A DNA stretch of 64,000 bases from Pseudogemmobacter bohemicus (GTDB lineage Bacteria > Pseudomonadota > Alphaproteobacteria > Rhodobacterales > Rhodobacteraceae), in contig NZ_QNHG01000002.1 of the NCBI RefSeq assembly GCF_003290025.1, forward strand, positions 694,941 to 758,940, read 5' to 3'. Position numbers and translations under genes: made by a program. The notes beneath the pieces were generated by a model. The model was given only the letters and a program-made list of their open reading frames with translations, searched no databases and had not been told where the DNA came from. Positions 56,921 to 63,582 of this stretch are shown here, one piece after another (the stretch's first letter is position 1; every line of letters starts with the position of its first letter).

Positions 56921-57864
56921 TGCGCAACAGCGAGACCCAGGAGCGGTACGTCACCGAAGCGCAGCTGAACCGTCTGTCGGACTGGAGCAGGCGCAAACCG
57001 GTCATTGCCCTGATGGGGGAATTCAGCGCCGGCAAATCGACACTGATGAATCTGCTGATCGGGCAGAATATCCTGCCGACCCAGGTGACCGCGACGCAGA
57101 TGCCGCCGGTCTGGATCCGCTATGGGTCCGGCGCGCCAAGTCTGGTCGATCACGCGGGCAAACATCATCCGGTCAACCTGGGCGACCGGGCCTCCATTCC
57201 GGTCAACCGCACCAAATATATCCGGCTTTATTGCGAAGCCGATATCCTGAAACAGTGCGATCTGATTGATACGCCCGGTATTTCAGACCCGAATATCCCG
57301 GTGGAAAACTGGATCCGCACCATTCGCTATGCCAATGCGGTGATGTGGTGCACCCATGCCTGTCAGGCCTGGCGCGAAAGCGAGCGCGGCGCCTGGGAGG
57401 CGCTGCCGAAACGGCTGCGTCAGACCTCGATCCTGCTGGCCACCCGCAAGGACAAGATCACCTCGGAGCTGGATCGCAGCAAGATCGGGCGCCGGCTGGA
57501 GCGTGAGACCCAGACGCTGTTCTCCGCGCGGATGTTCATCTCACTGACCAATGCGATCCGCGCCCGCCAGGCCGGCGACAGCGCGGGCTGGGCGGAAAGC
57601 GGCGCCCAGGAATTCTCGGAAATGCTGGCGAGGATCGTCGAAGGCATTTCGGTGCAGCGCAGCGTCCTGCTGGAACGCTATGTCCCGGGCGCCAACAATG
57701 CGAAACCGCAGGGCACTGAACGGGCGGCTGCGCTGATCCCGGATACGGCGATGGCCGAAGAGGGGCTCTGTAGCGCAAACAGCGTCAGGGGTTCATCTGG
57801 TGAACCCGGCATGACAGCCGATCTGCATGAAGAGGCCGCCACCCTCGACCTTGTAGGGGGGTAG
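56920..57864 (+). CDS. Dynamin-like GTPase B2 (short type)
   Basis: A 314-residue paralogue of B1, starting at the ATG that overlaps the A2 stop (TGATG). G1 is GEFSAGKS (33-40), the G2 Thr is in VTATQMPPVW, G3 is DTPG (117-120) and G4 TRKD (175-178). WCTHACQAWRESERGAWEALPKRLRQ aligns with B1. After the G domain (to about 240) there is only a short polar tail, so it lacks the B1 low-complexity linker. The repeated A-then-B overlap strongly suggests an A2-B2 complex. No membrane helix is seen. Confidence 0.82.
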   Translation: MRNSETQERYVTEAQLNRLSDWSRRKPVIALMGEFSAGKSTLMNLLIGQNILPTQVTATQMPPVWIRYGSGAPSLVDHAGKHHPVNLGDRASIPVNRTKYIRLYCEADILKQCDLIDTPGISDPNIPVENWIRTIRYANAVMWCTHACQAWRESERGAWEALPKRLRQTSILLATRKDKITSELDRSKIGRRLERETQTLFSARMFISLTNAIRARQAGDSAGWAESGAQEFSEMLARIVEGISVQRSVLLERYVPGANNAKPQGTERAAALIPDTAMAEEGLCSANSVRGSSGEPGMTADLHEEAATLDLVGG

Positions 57865-58141
57865 TAACTCTGGCAGACGGTCACAGAAACCGATGGGCAG
57901 ACCGAAGCCTTTGAAAACCGGACAGAAAGAGGCTTGTCCGGCGTTAGTTGTGCTGGTGGGGAAATGAAATCAGGGGGCGAAACTGAGCGATCCAGCGCTA
58001 TTCACCGCGCATCTGATCGACATTTACCCCACATCCGGTCGACATTGCCGCGCAACGGCTAACATTTTGAACCGAAATGTATTCCCGGCAATCTACGCGG
58101 AACGGTTCAGCAGGTAAAGCTATTGTAACTCAGGTGATGCA
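57865..58141. other. Junction between GTPase cluster and prophage remnant
   Basis: Non-coding 277 bp with AT-richer composition. It contains a hairpin CCGGACA/TGTCCGG (57918-57941), possibly the GTPase operon terminator, and two TCGACATT copies 22 bp apart (58017 and 58039). It also holds GGTCACAG (57879-57886), repeated as a perfect CTGTGACC-GCT-GGTCACAG dyad at 58152-58170. Confidence 0.4.
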
Positions 58142-58675
58142 ATGGGGAGAACTGTGACCGCTGGTCACAGTTTCCGCTCACCAGGACATAGCTGCCCTGA
58201 CCAGCATGACTATGGCGCAGGCTATCCCGTCCAGGATTATCTGTTCGGCCCGCCGCCTGCTAAGGTCTTGTATAAAATCACAAATCAGCCTTTCCGGCTG
58301 GCCGAGAAGTTCATAGTCCGCGCGCTGGAGTCCTCGCTTGATGGCGTGGCGATGCTGGTGCGCACCTCGTTCCTTGAGGGACAAAGCCGCTACGCGAGCC
58401 TGTTCAAAAAACAACCGCCGACCCATGTGCTCCAGTTCGCCGAGCGCGTGATCATGCATAAGGGCAAGATGCTCGATCCTGACGTGCCAGTGCGCACCTG
58501 GAGCAAGAAGCTTGGTGAGTGGGTCATGCGCAAGCCGTCGACCGCGACCTCCTATTGCTGGCTCGTCTGGATTCGGAACAGCTCCGGCCCGTCGCGGATC
58601 ATCTGGATCCCGCCTTGCCGCAAGCAGCTGACGAAGCCGGGTGATTACCTGCTGCCGGAGGTGCTGGCGGCATGA
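58142..58675 (+). pseudogene. 5'-truncated phage-type SAM-dependent DNA methyltransferase
   Basis: From about 58197 the frame reads DYGAGYPVQDYLFG, then ITNQPFRLAEKFI, LVRTSFLEGQSRYASLF and WIPPCRKQLTKPGDYLLPE, the C-terminal two-thirds of a methyltransferase family common in alphaproteobacterial prophages. The N-terminal SAM-binding part (normally CGxGHM...SDIHDYG) is missing: sequence before DQHDYG is unrelated. The catalytic NPPF motif reads NQPF. The remnant is therefore very probably inactive, though the frame is open from ATG 58142. Its stop overlaps the next gene (ATGA). Confidence 0.72.
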
Positions 58676-59055
58676 GCCCGGATCTCGACGGCCTGCCGGA
58701 TTCGCTCGTAGACCTCGCCGAGGCCCTCGGCCTGCGCATTGCGCTGGTTTTCATGCGCGAGTTCGGCGGCCGCGAGATGCGGATCCCGAAAAAGCCCGGC
58801 GCTGATCACCCGATCCTCAGGGCGCTTGGTGATGACGACGGCCGCGCCCTGTGCCACTACTTGGCAGATCAGACGGTTTACGTGCCGCATTGCCGTGCCA
58901 CTGGACGCCGCCGCGCCGTGCTGGATATGATCTCGGCCGGGAAGACCCAGGGCAGGATTGCCCGCGAGCTGAAGCTGTCCGAGCGCCATGTGCGCCGGAT
59001 CGCCAATACCGCCCACTCTGAAACTCCTGATCTTTTCTTTGGTCTGGAAGACTGA
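58672..59055 (+). CDS. Mor transcription activator family protein (Mu-like phage)
   Basis: A 127-residue protein. The N-terminal dimerisation part (LPDSLVDLAEALGLRIALVFMREFGGREMRIPKK) and C-terminal HTH (GKTQGRIARELKLSERHVRRIAN, about 89-111) match the Mor/C family, which activates middle or late promoters of Mu-type phages. It overlaps the methyltransferase stop. A dyad CCGGAC-AGAT-GTCCGG begins right at the end of the gene (59056-59071), where a Mor-dependent promoter would sit. Confidence 0.75.
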   Translation: MSPDLDGLPDSLVDLAEALGLRIALVFMREFGGREMRIPKKPGADHPILRALGDDDGRALCHYLADQTVYVPHCRATGRRRAVLDMISAGKTQGRIARELKLSERHVRRIANTAHSETPDLFFGLED

Positions 59056-59071
59056 CCGGACAGATGTCCGG
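59056..59071. promoter_or_regulatory. Dyad between mor-like gene and endolysin
   Basis: A perfect 6-bp inverted repeat CCGGAC/GTCCGG with a 4-bp spacer, placed like the Mor-bound dyad of the Mu middle promoter. It could equally be a small hairpin. Confidence 0.3.
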
Positions 59072-59124
59072 ACCAATCCGCGCATGTCACGCGCGATGGT
59101 GCGAGCGATCCTCAGGAGCGCTCC

Positions 59125-59997
59125 ATGTCCAAAGCCGCCACATCCCTCATCCAGACCGGCCTGCGCGATGCTGGCTTTTCGCCAGGCGTGATCGACGGTT
59201 TCTATGGTCCGAAAACCGCCAATGCCGCGCAGGCCTGGCTGCTACGCGGCAGGATCGGCCCTGACACTGCCGTCGCTCTGATCCAGTCTGGCCTCCGGGA
59301 TCTCGGGTATGCCCCCGGCGCGATTGATGGTCGGTTCGGCCCAAAGACCAATTCGGCTGCGCAAGCCTGGCTGATGGCGCGCGGCGTGTCTGCCCGTGCG
59401 GTCCTCCTCCCGACAACCAGCTCCATGATTTATCAGGGCAGCGCCCGTTACCCGGTCGAGGAGATCTGCGTCCATACCAGCGCCACCTTGCCGGACTGGA
59501 TGGAGGCGAGTTCGATCCAGGCGCAACGGGCAGAGATCCGGCGCTGGCATGTGTCGCCGAAACCCATCGGCGAAGGCTGGAACGACATCGGCTACCACCA
59601 TCTGGTTTTCCGGAAAGGTGCGACCATCGCGGGCCGTGCGGAGACCGTGATCGGCGCGGGCGTCAGGAACCACAATCAGGGCGTTATCCATACACTAACC
59701 CTGACGATCCGACTACCAGGTACGGAGCCTCGCTGGGCGCTCCGAGCAGCTACACCGGAGGGCGAATCGCGCAGTACGGTGACGGCCGCGATGATGCCGC
59801 CAACAACTCAGCTGCGATCCGGTTGGCCTGGAGCCAGATCCGTGGCCGGTATGCCTGGCAGGATGGCCGCAGCAGCAATCGGGATATTTACGGCGTCTCC
59901 GGCACCGGCTATTCCGCGATCACACAGCGATATCTCTGGGCAAACGGCCTCTATATTGCCGATGGCGCGGCGGTCGGAAACACCGTCAACCGCGTGA
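59125..59997 (+). pseudogene. Endolysin (two peptidoglycan-binding-like repeats + amidase), 3' part replaced
   Basis: Residues 1-34 and about 48-83 are two near-identical repeats (LIQTGLRDAGFSPGVIDG and LIQSGLRDLGYAPGAIDG, each ending FGPKT/YGPKT...AAQAWL). The amidase-2-like domain follows (EEICVHTSATLPDWM, WNDIGYHHLVFRKG, IGAGVRNHNQG). After NHNQG near 59690 homology stops and the frame runs on through an unrelated sequence to 59997, while a different frame takes over. The amidase C-terminus with its last zinc ligand is lost, so the enzyme is probably dead. An AGGAG ribosome site precedes ATG 59125. Confidence 0.75.
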
Positions 59998-60398
59998 GGT
60001 CCTGCACCAATCTGGCAGCCATCACGGATGCGAATTTCGGCCCTGCCGTGCGCGGGGATCGCTGGCTTTACATCCAACCATCAGCCGGGGGCTTCACCGG
60101 CGCGGTCTGCACCACCGCCGGCACTCTGGGCAGCACGGCAGTCATCAAGCAATTCGGCGAGGACCGGGAGGTCTATATCCGGCTCAACAACATCGAGGCG
60201 AACAATCACGGCGTCCCGGCACTGGCGCTGTTTCGCGGGTTCATCTCGCGCGCGGCCTTTGAGGCTGGCGCCCATTACGTCTGGGAGGCCAGCGTTGAAT
60301 TTGCCTCTGACGTGACGCTGCCGCTCTGGCCGCAGGCCTATGCCGCCCTCGTCGAGGTGCATGGGCTGGAGGCCGTTGAATCGTCAACCTTGCCATGA
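59697..60398 (+). pseudogene. 3' fragment of a prophage structural-type gene
   Basis: Frame 3 is open from before 59697 and reads NPDDPTTRYGASLGAPSSYTGGRIAQYGDG, then a long aromatic- and Gly-rich sequence (YAWQDGRSSNRDIYGVSGTGY, RWLYIQPSAGG, YIRLNNIEANNHGVPALALFRGF) to the stop at 60398. No natural start is evident; a TTG at 59823 is internal. I do not recognise the family; composition and place suggest a phage tail or late protein. The join to the endolysin frame near 59690 indicates one deletion that fused the two genes' remains. Confidence 0.5.
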
Positions 60399-60493
60399 TC
60401 CTGTGGCTGCTGATCTGCGACCGGCTCGGGCTGGTCGGGAGTTGTCAGGATCTGACGGACGAGCCTCCCGCCCGCCCCGATCCTGACAGCTAA
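60395..60493 (+). CDS. Small 32-residue prophage ORF
   Basis: MILWLLICDRLGLVGSCQ... followed by a Pro/Asp-rich tail, starting at an ATG that overlaps the upstream stop (ATGA). The hydrophobic beginning and Cys near residue 17 recall small phage lysis (spanin-like) proteins, but it is too short to assign. A terminator-like inverted repeat spans its second half. Confidence 0.3.
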   Translation: MILWLLICDRLGLVGSCQDLTDEPPARPDPDS

Positions 60494-60500
60494 AATTTTT
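60443..60500 (+). terminator. Terminator-like inverted repeat at the end of the prophage remnant
   Basis: TGTCAGGATC (60443-60452) and GATCCTGACA (60479-60488) form a perfect 10-bp stem with a 26-nt loop, followed by GCTAAAATTTTT. It would end transcription of the remnant's late frame. Confidence 0.6.
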
Positions 60501-60542
60501 CTGCCAAAGCTGACCCACCGTTCTGCCAAAGCTGGCGCGGCG
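60499..60542 (+). repeat. Tandem 22-bp direct repeat
   Basis: TTCTGCCAAAGCTG occurs at 60499-60512 and 60521-60534, a 22-bp period. It lies at the boundary between prophage remnant and IS fragment. Mu-type ends carry tandem sites of this length for the transposase, so it might mark the prophage right end; it could also be chance duplication. Confidence 0.55.
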
Positions 60543-60719
60543 CAACAGACCTGCAAGATCCCGACCCGCAAGACCCGGACCTGGCCAGGCCTCAACAGGA
60601 CGCTCAGGCGCTGCGGCTTGCTGACGATCTGGTTCGATCCTGCCATCCCCTGGGAAATCGCGCCGACCGGGAAGCGCGGCCGACAGCCTGACGACAGCGA
60701 TGCCGTGAGCCAGATTTGA
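60536..60719 (+). pseudogene. IS5-family transposase fragment (N-terminal part)
   Basis: Frame 3 reads RTWPGLNRTLRRCGLLTIWFDPAIPWEIAPTGKRGRQ, recognisable as the N-terminal segment of IS5-type transposases (W-x3-N-x2-L-x2-RG-LT-WFDP...GKRGRQ). It breaks off at PDDSDAVSQI-stop (60717-60719) where intact copies continue with YSDAAIQTCL. The start codon and the DDE catalytic region are absent. No terminal inverted repeats were identified. Confidence 0.65.
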
Positions 60720-60727
60720 GCTGGGTC

Positions 60728-60754
60728 GGAAAACAGTCCGGGGGACCGTTTTCC
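60728..60754. repeat. Hairpin GGAAAACAGTCC / GGACCGTTTTCC
   Basis: Two 12-nt arms with a single mismatch and a GGG loop. The TTTTCC arm gives it a terminator-like look on the plus strand. It separates the IS fragment from the GFA-gene upstream region. Confidence 0.45.
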
Positions 60755-61096
60755 CGCCAGCCATGAGACGGCCCTGACCCTGCCGGCAGCGGCGTTCGCC
60801 ACCTGCGCCGTGGGCGACGCGCCGATGCCGGGGCATTTGCCGGTCTCACCGATGCTGCCGGAAGATAAAGCGACGGGCTTTGCCGCCGGGCCCGGCGGCA
60901 GGGATGCGCTGGATGTCGGGTTCGGACAGCCGCTTTGGGATTTCGGGCTGACGCGGGATCCGCAAGCCGGGCAGCTGCCGCCAATGATGCAGAATATGAC
61001 GCCGGTGGTGACGCCGCCGGCGATACCCGATATTCTGTCCGGGGCCATGATGGCCGGGGCGCAACCCAACCCAGCACAGTCAGTCAGGGGAATGCG
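60755..61096. other. Region upstream of the GFA-family gene
   Basis: A frame runs from GTG 60810 to a stop at 61098-61100 that overlaps the GFA start (ATGA). It encodes 96 residues rich in Met, Pro and Gly with no known domain; upstream codons in frame (ALTLPAAAFATCAVG) resemble the end of a signal peptide, but no start codon is present. It may be a decayed gene truncated by the IS/prophage events. Nothing else is supported. Confidence 0.3.
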
Positions 61097-61738
61097 ATGA
61101 AAGACGAGACCGCCGGGGCAGGCAAATGCCCGTTTGGCTTTGGCGGTGAGGCAAGGCCGGTCACGGTGTCGACCCCGAAACCCGCCGGAGCCGGCAGCGC
61201 AGCGGTGGCCGAGGCCGATGGCTACCGCCATCTGTCGACGGCCCCGGGCACGGCCCGTGACAAGCTGCCGGACCTGTTGCGAGATCCGGTGCCCGAGGGC
61301 GAGAACGGTCTTGCCACCGGGCGCTGCCTTTGCGGCAAGGTGAGCTTCCGCTCGAACCAACCCTTCTCGATGGTGTTTGCCAGCCATGATGCGGTGTCGC
61401 GCAAACGCTCGGGCGGGGTGGCGCTGACCATCATGCTGCGCGCCGGCAGCACCGCCTTCGCCGGCTGGGACAATCTGGTGCATTACCAGGTCTCGGAGCG
61501 CGAGGTCTCGTGCTTTTGCAGCACCTGCGGCACGCCGGTTCTGACCCGCTATCTGGCGCCGGATGTGATGTCCGGGATGATCTCGCTTTCGGCCGGGCTC
61601 CTGGACCGGACCGGGGGGCTGCGCCTTGCCGCCGATATCAGCCATGATGAGAAACCGGATTTCTACGCCTTTGAGGGCGAGCGCCGGGTGATCAACACTG
61701 CCGAGCTGGAGGCGATGTTCGCCGGGCGCGGGCGCTGA
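61097..61738 (+). CDS. GFA/CENP-V-fold zinc-binding protein
   Basis: A 213-residue protein whose second half (about 75-205) has the GFA fold cysteines: GRCLCGKVSF and CFCSTCGTPVLTR (two CxC/CxxC pairs), with the third-site residues likely around the HDAVSRKRSGG stretch. The N-terminal 70 residues are a Gly/Pro/Ala-rich extension beginning MKDETAGAGKCPFGFGG. The ATG follows AGGGG. The family includes a proposed S-(hydroxymethyl)glutathione synthase, but most members have no established activity. The FNR box of ccoG begins 11 bp after its stop. Confidence 0.8.
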   Translation: MKDETAGAGKCPFGFGGEARPVTVSTPKPAGAGSAAVAEADGYRHLSTAPGTARDKLPDLLRDPVPEGENGLATGRCLCGKVSFRSNQPFSMVFASHDAVSRKRSGGVALTIMLRAGSTAFAGWDNLVHYQVSEREVSCFCSTCGTPVLTRYLAPDVMSGMISLSAGLLDRTGGLRLAADISHDEKPDFYAFEGERRVINTAELEAMFAGRGR

Positions 61739-61748
61739 CGCGCCGCGA

Positions 61749-61762
61749 TTGATCCAGGTCAA
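61749..61762. promoter_or_regulatory. FNR-like box downstream of the GFA gene
   Basis: TTGAT-CCAG-GTCAA. No good -10 element is found 41 bp downstream, so it may be an accessory site 272 bp upstream of the ccoG-proximal box, or may drive an unseen transcript. Confidence 0.55.
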
Positions 61763-61868
61763 GGCCGGCGCCGGACCCGTCCGGCACAAAGAGGGGCCCC
61801 GTCTTTTCGAACCCCTTCGGAGAGGGCGGGGCGCGGCCCTGGCCTTACCCTGCTGTTCGTGCGTTTCC

Positions 61869-61889
61869 GGGGTGGGGTCGGGGTCGGGG
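61869..61889 (+). other. Potential G-quadruplex motif upstream of ccoG
   Basis: Four GGGG runs (61869-61872, 61874-61877, 61880-61883, 61886-61889) are separated by loops of only 1-2 bases (T, TC, TC). Such a short-loop motif should fold stably. It lies between the two FNR boxes on the coding strand. Confidence 0.6.
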
Positions 61890-62020
61890 TCGGACTCCGG
61901 ACGTGGCGCCGATCTGCATCCGGGCCGGTTGTCCCCTGGCGGATCACGACCCGCTCACGGCTGCGGCATTTGCGCACTGCGGCGAGGCGTCGGCTCAAAC
62001 TTGAATCAGTGATGGAATAT

Positions 62021-62034
62021 TTGACGCATATCAA
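62021..62034. promoter_or_regulatory. FNR box of the ccoG promoter
   Basis: TTGAC-GCAT-ATCAA centred at 62027.5. A class II start would be near 62069, with GATAAC (62057-62062) as the -10 and a 26-nt leader to the ccoG GTG. FnrL activation of ccoG is therefore well supported. Confidence 0.85.
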
Positions 62035-62094
62035 AGCCGGTCCGCTGCCGGCCTGCGATAACCAACGCGTCACAGCCGATTCCGGAGTAATTCC

Positions 62095-63525
62095 GTGTCT
62101 ACACCAGAAGCCAGCCCGCCGAGCCTTTATGCGGCGCGTGAGCCGATCTTCCCCCGCCGGGTCAAAGGCCATTTTCGCACCGCGAAATGGTGGATCATGG
62201 CGATTACGCTGGGCATTTATTACATCACCCCCTGGATCCGCTGGGACCGCGGCCCGAACCTGCCCGATCAGGCCGTTCTGCTCGACCTGGCGAACCGCCG
62301 TTTCTTCTTCTTTATGATCGAGATCTGGCCGCACGAATTCTACTTTGTCGCGGGCCTGTTGATCATGGCAGGGCTGGGGCTGTTTCTGTTCACCTCGGCC
62401 GCCGGACGGGTCTGGTGCGGCTATGCCTGCCCGCAAACCGTCTGGACCGACCTTTTCATCCTGGTCGAGCGATGGATCGAGGGCGACCGCAATGCGCGGA
62501 TTCGCCTGCATCGCAGCAAGTGGACAGGAGAAAAGATCCGCAAATCCGCGATCAAATGGGGCACCTGGTTTCTGATCGGCCTTGCCACCGGCGGCGCCTG
62601 GATCTTTTACTTCACCGATGCGCCCACGCTTTTGCGCGACCTGGTGACGCTCAGCGCCCATCCTGTCGCCTGGATCACCATGCTGATCCTGACCATGACC
62701 ACCTTCATTTTCGGTGGCTTCATGCGTGAACAGGTCTGCATCTATATGTGCCCCTGGCCGCGTATTCAGGCCGCGATGATGGACGAAGACACCATCACCA
62801 TCGCTTACCGCGACTGGCGGGGCGAGCCGCGCGGCAAACCTGCGGCCGACAAGGGCGACTGCATCGACTGCATGGCCTGTGTGAACGTCTGCCCGATGGG
62901 GATCGACATCAGGAATGGCCAGCAGCTGGCCTGTATCACCTGCGGGCTCTGCATTGATGCCTGCAATGATATGATGGACAGGATCGGCAAGCCGCGCGGG
63001 CTGATCGACTATATCGCCCTGACCGATGAGGCGCGCGAGCGTAAGGGTGAACCTGCCATCCCGGCCTGGAAACATATTCTGCGCCTGCGCACCATCCTTT
63101 ACACGGCGCTCTGGGCCGGGGTGGGGGTCGCACTGGTGGTGGCGCTGTTCCTGCGCAGCCCGATTGATGTCAATGTCACGCCGGTCAGGAATCCGACCTT
63201 TGTGACGCTTTCGGATGGCACCATTCGCAACACCTATGAGATCCGTCTGCGCAATATGGAAGGCGAGGCCCGCTGGTTCAGCTTTAGCGTCGAGGATCCG
63301 TCGCTGGCTCTGTCGGTCGAAGGCGGCGAGAATGGCCGTACGCTGGTGGCCGCGAATGAAACGGCGCATGTGCGGCTTTATGTGACGGCGGCGCCGGGCA
63401 CGCCCGCCGCAACCACGCAACGCAGCGATATCCGGCTCTGGATCGAGGGTGATCCGGTGCCGGGCGTCAAAGACAGCAAAGACCGGGTGTCGAAGGATAC
63501 CGTCTTCAACGGCAAGGGGAACTGA
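62095..63525 (+). CDS. ccoG: cbb3 oxidase assembly protein CcoG (RdxA/FixG family polyferredoxin)
   Basis: A 476-residue membrane protein. Helices lie at about 35-55, 85-108, 160-182, 195-215 and 340-360. CGYACPQTVWTDLFILVERW follows helix 2, and a two-cluster ferredoxin domain (about 258-305) reads CIDCMACVNVCP...CITCGLCIDACN. The C-terminal part is a periplasmic Ig-like FixG domain (about 365-470). CcoG reduces copper for CuB insertion into CcoN. GTG 62095 has GGAG upstream. It would normally follow ccoP directly; here it is 26.5 kb away with its own FNR box. Confidence 0.95.
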   Translation: MSTPEASPPSLYAAREPIFPRRVKGHFRTAKWWIMAITLGIYYITPWIRWDRGPNLPDQAVLLDLANRRFFFFMIEIWPHEFYFVAGLLIMAGLGLFLFTSAAGRVWCGYACPQTVWTDLFILVERWIEGDRNARIRLHRSKWTGEKIRKSAIKWGTWFLIGLATGGAWIFYFTDAPTLLRDLVTLSAHPVAWITMLILTMTTFIFGGFMREQVCIYMCPWPRIQAAMMDEDTITIAYRDWRGEPRGKPAADKGDCIDCMACVNVCPMGIDIRNGQQLACITCGLCIDACNDMMDRIGKPRGLIDYIALTDEARERKGEPAIPAWKHILRLRTILYTALWAGVGVALVVALFLRSPIDVNVTPVRNPTFVTLSDGTIRNTYEIRLRNMEGEARWFSFSVEDPSLALSVEGGENGRTLVAANETAHVRLYVTAAPGTPAATTQRSDIRLWIEGDPVPGVKDSKDRVSKDTVFNGKGN

Positions 63526-63528
63526 GCC

Positions 63529-63582
63529 ATGGCCAATCGCATCGGCACCGGGATCAGTAGCGGGCAAAGGGGGCAGGAATGA
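63529..63582 (+). CDS. 17-residue leader-like ORF between ccoG and ccoH
   Basis: ATG 63529 begins 3 bp after the ccoG stop and encodes MANRIGTGISSGQRGQE. Its TGA overlaps the ccoH ATG (ATGA at 63579-63582). It may couple ccoH translation to ccoG; no independent function is suggested. Confidence 0.25.
   Translation: MANRIGTGISSGQRGQE

Larger units (their letters stand above)
57868..60500 (+). mobile_element. Mu-like prophage remnant, internally deleted
   Basis: A 5'-deleted phage-type methyltransferase, a Mor-family activator, the front half of an endolysin and the rear part of another phage-type ORF lie in one direction with overlapping genes. This is an early-to-late Mu-like order with the transposase, head and most tail genes missing. 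A near-repeat of CTTTGGCAGAACGG occurs inverted at the two sides (57868-57880 and 60518-60531), but the true ends are not established. Confidence 0.6.

Noticed and set aside
60338-61789. 483-codon minus-strand frame over the IS fragment and GFA gene
   Set aside because: It spans several unrelated plus-strand features, has no recognisable domain, and GFA cysteine motifs are on the other strand.
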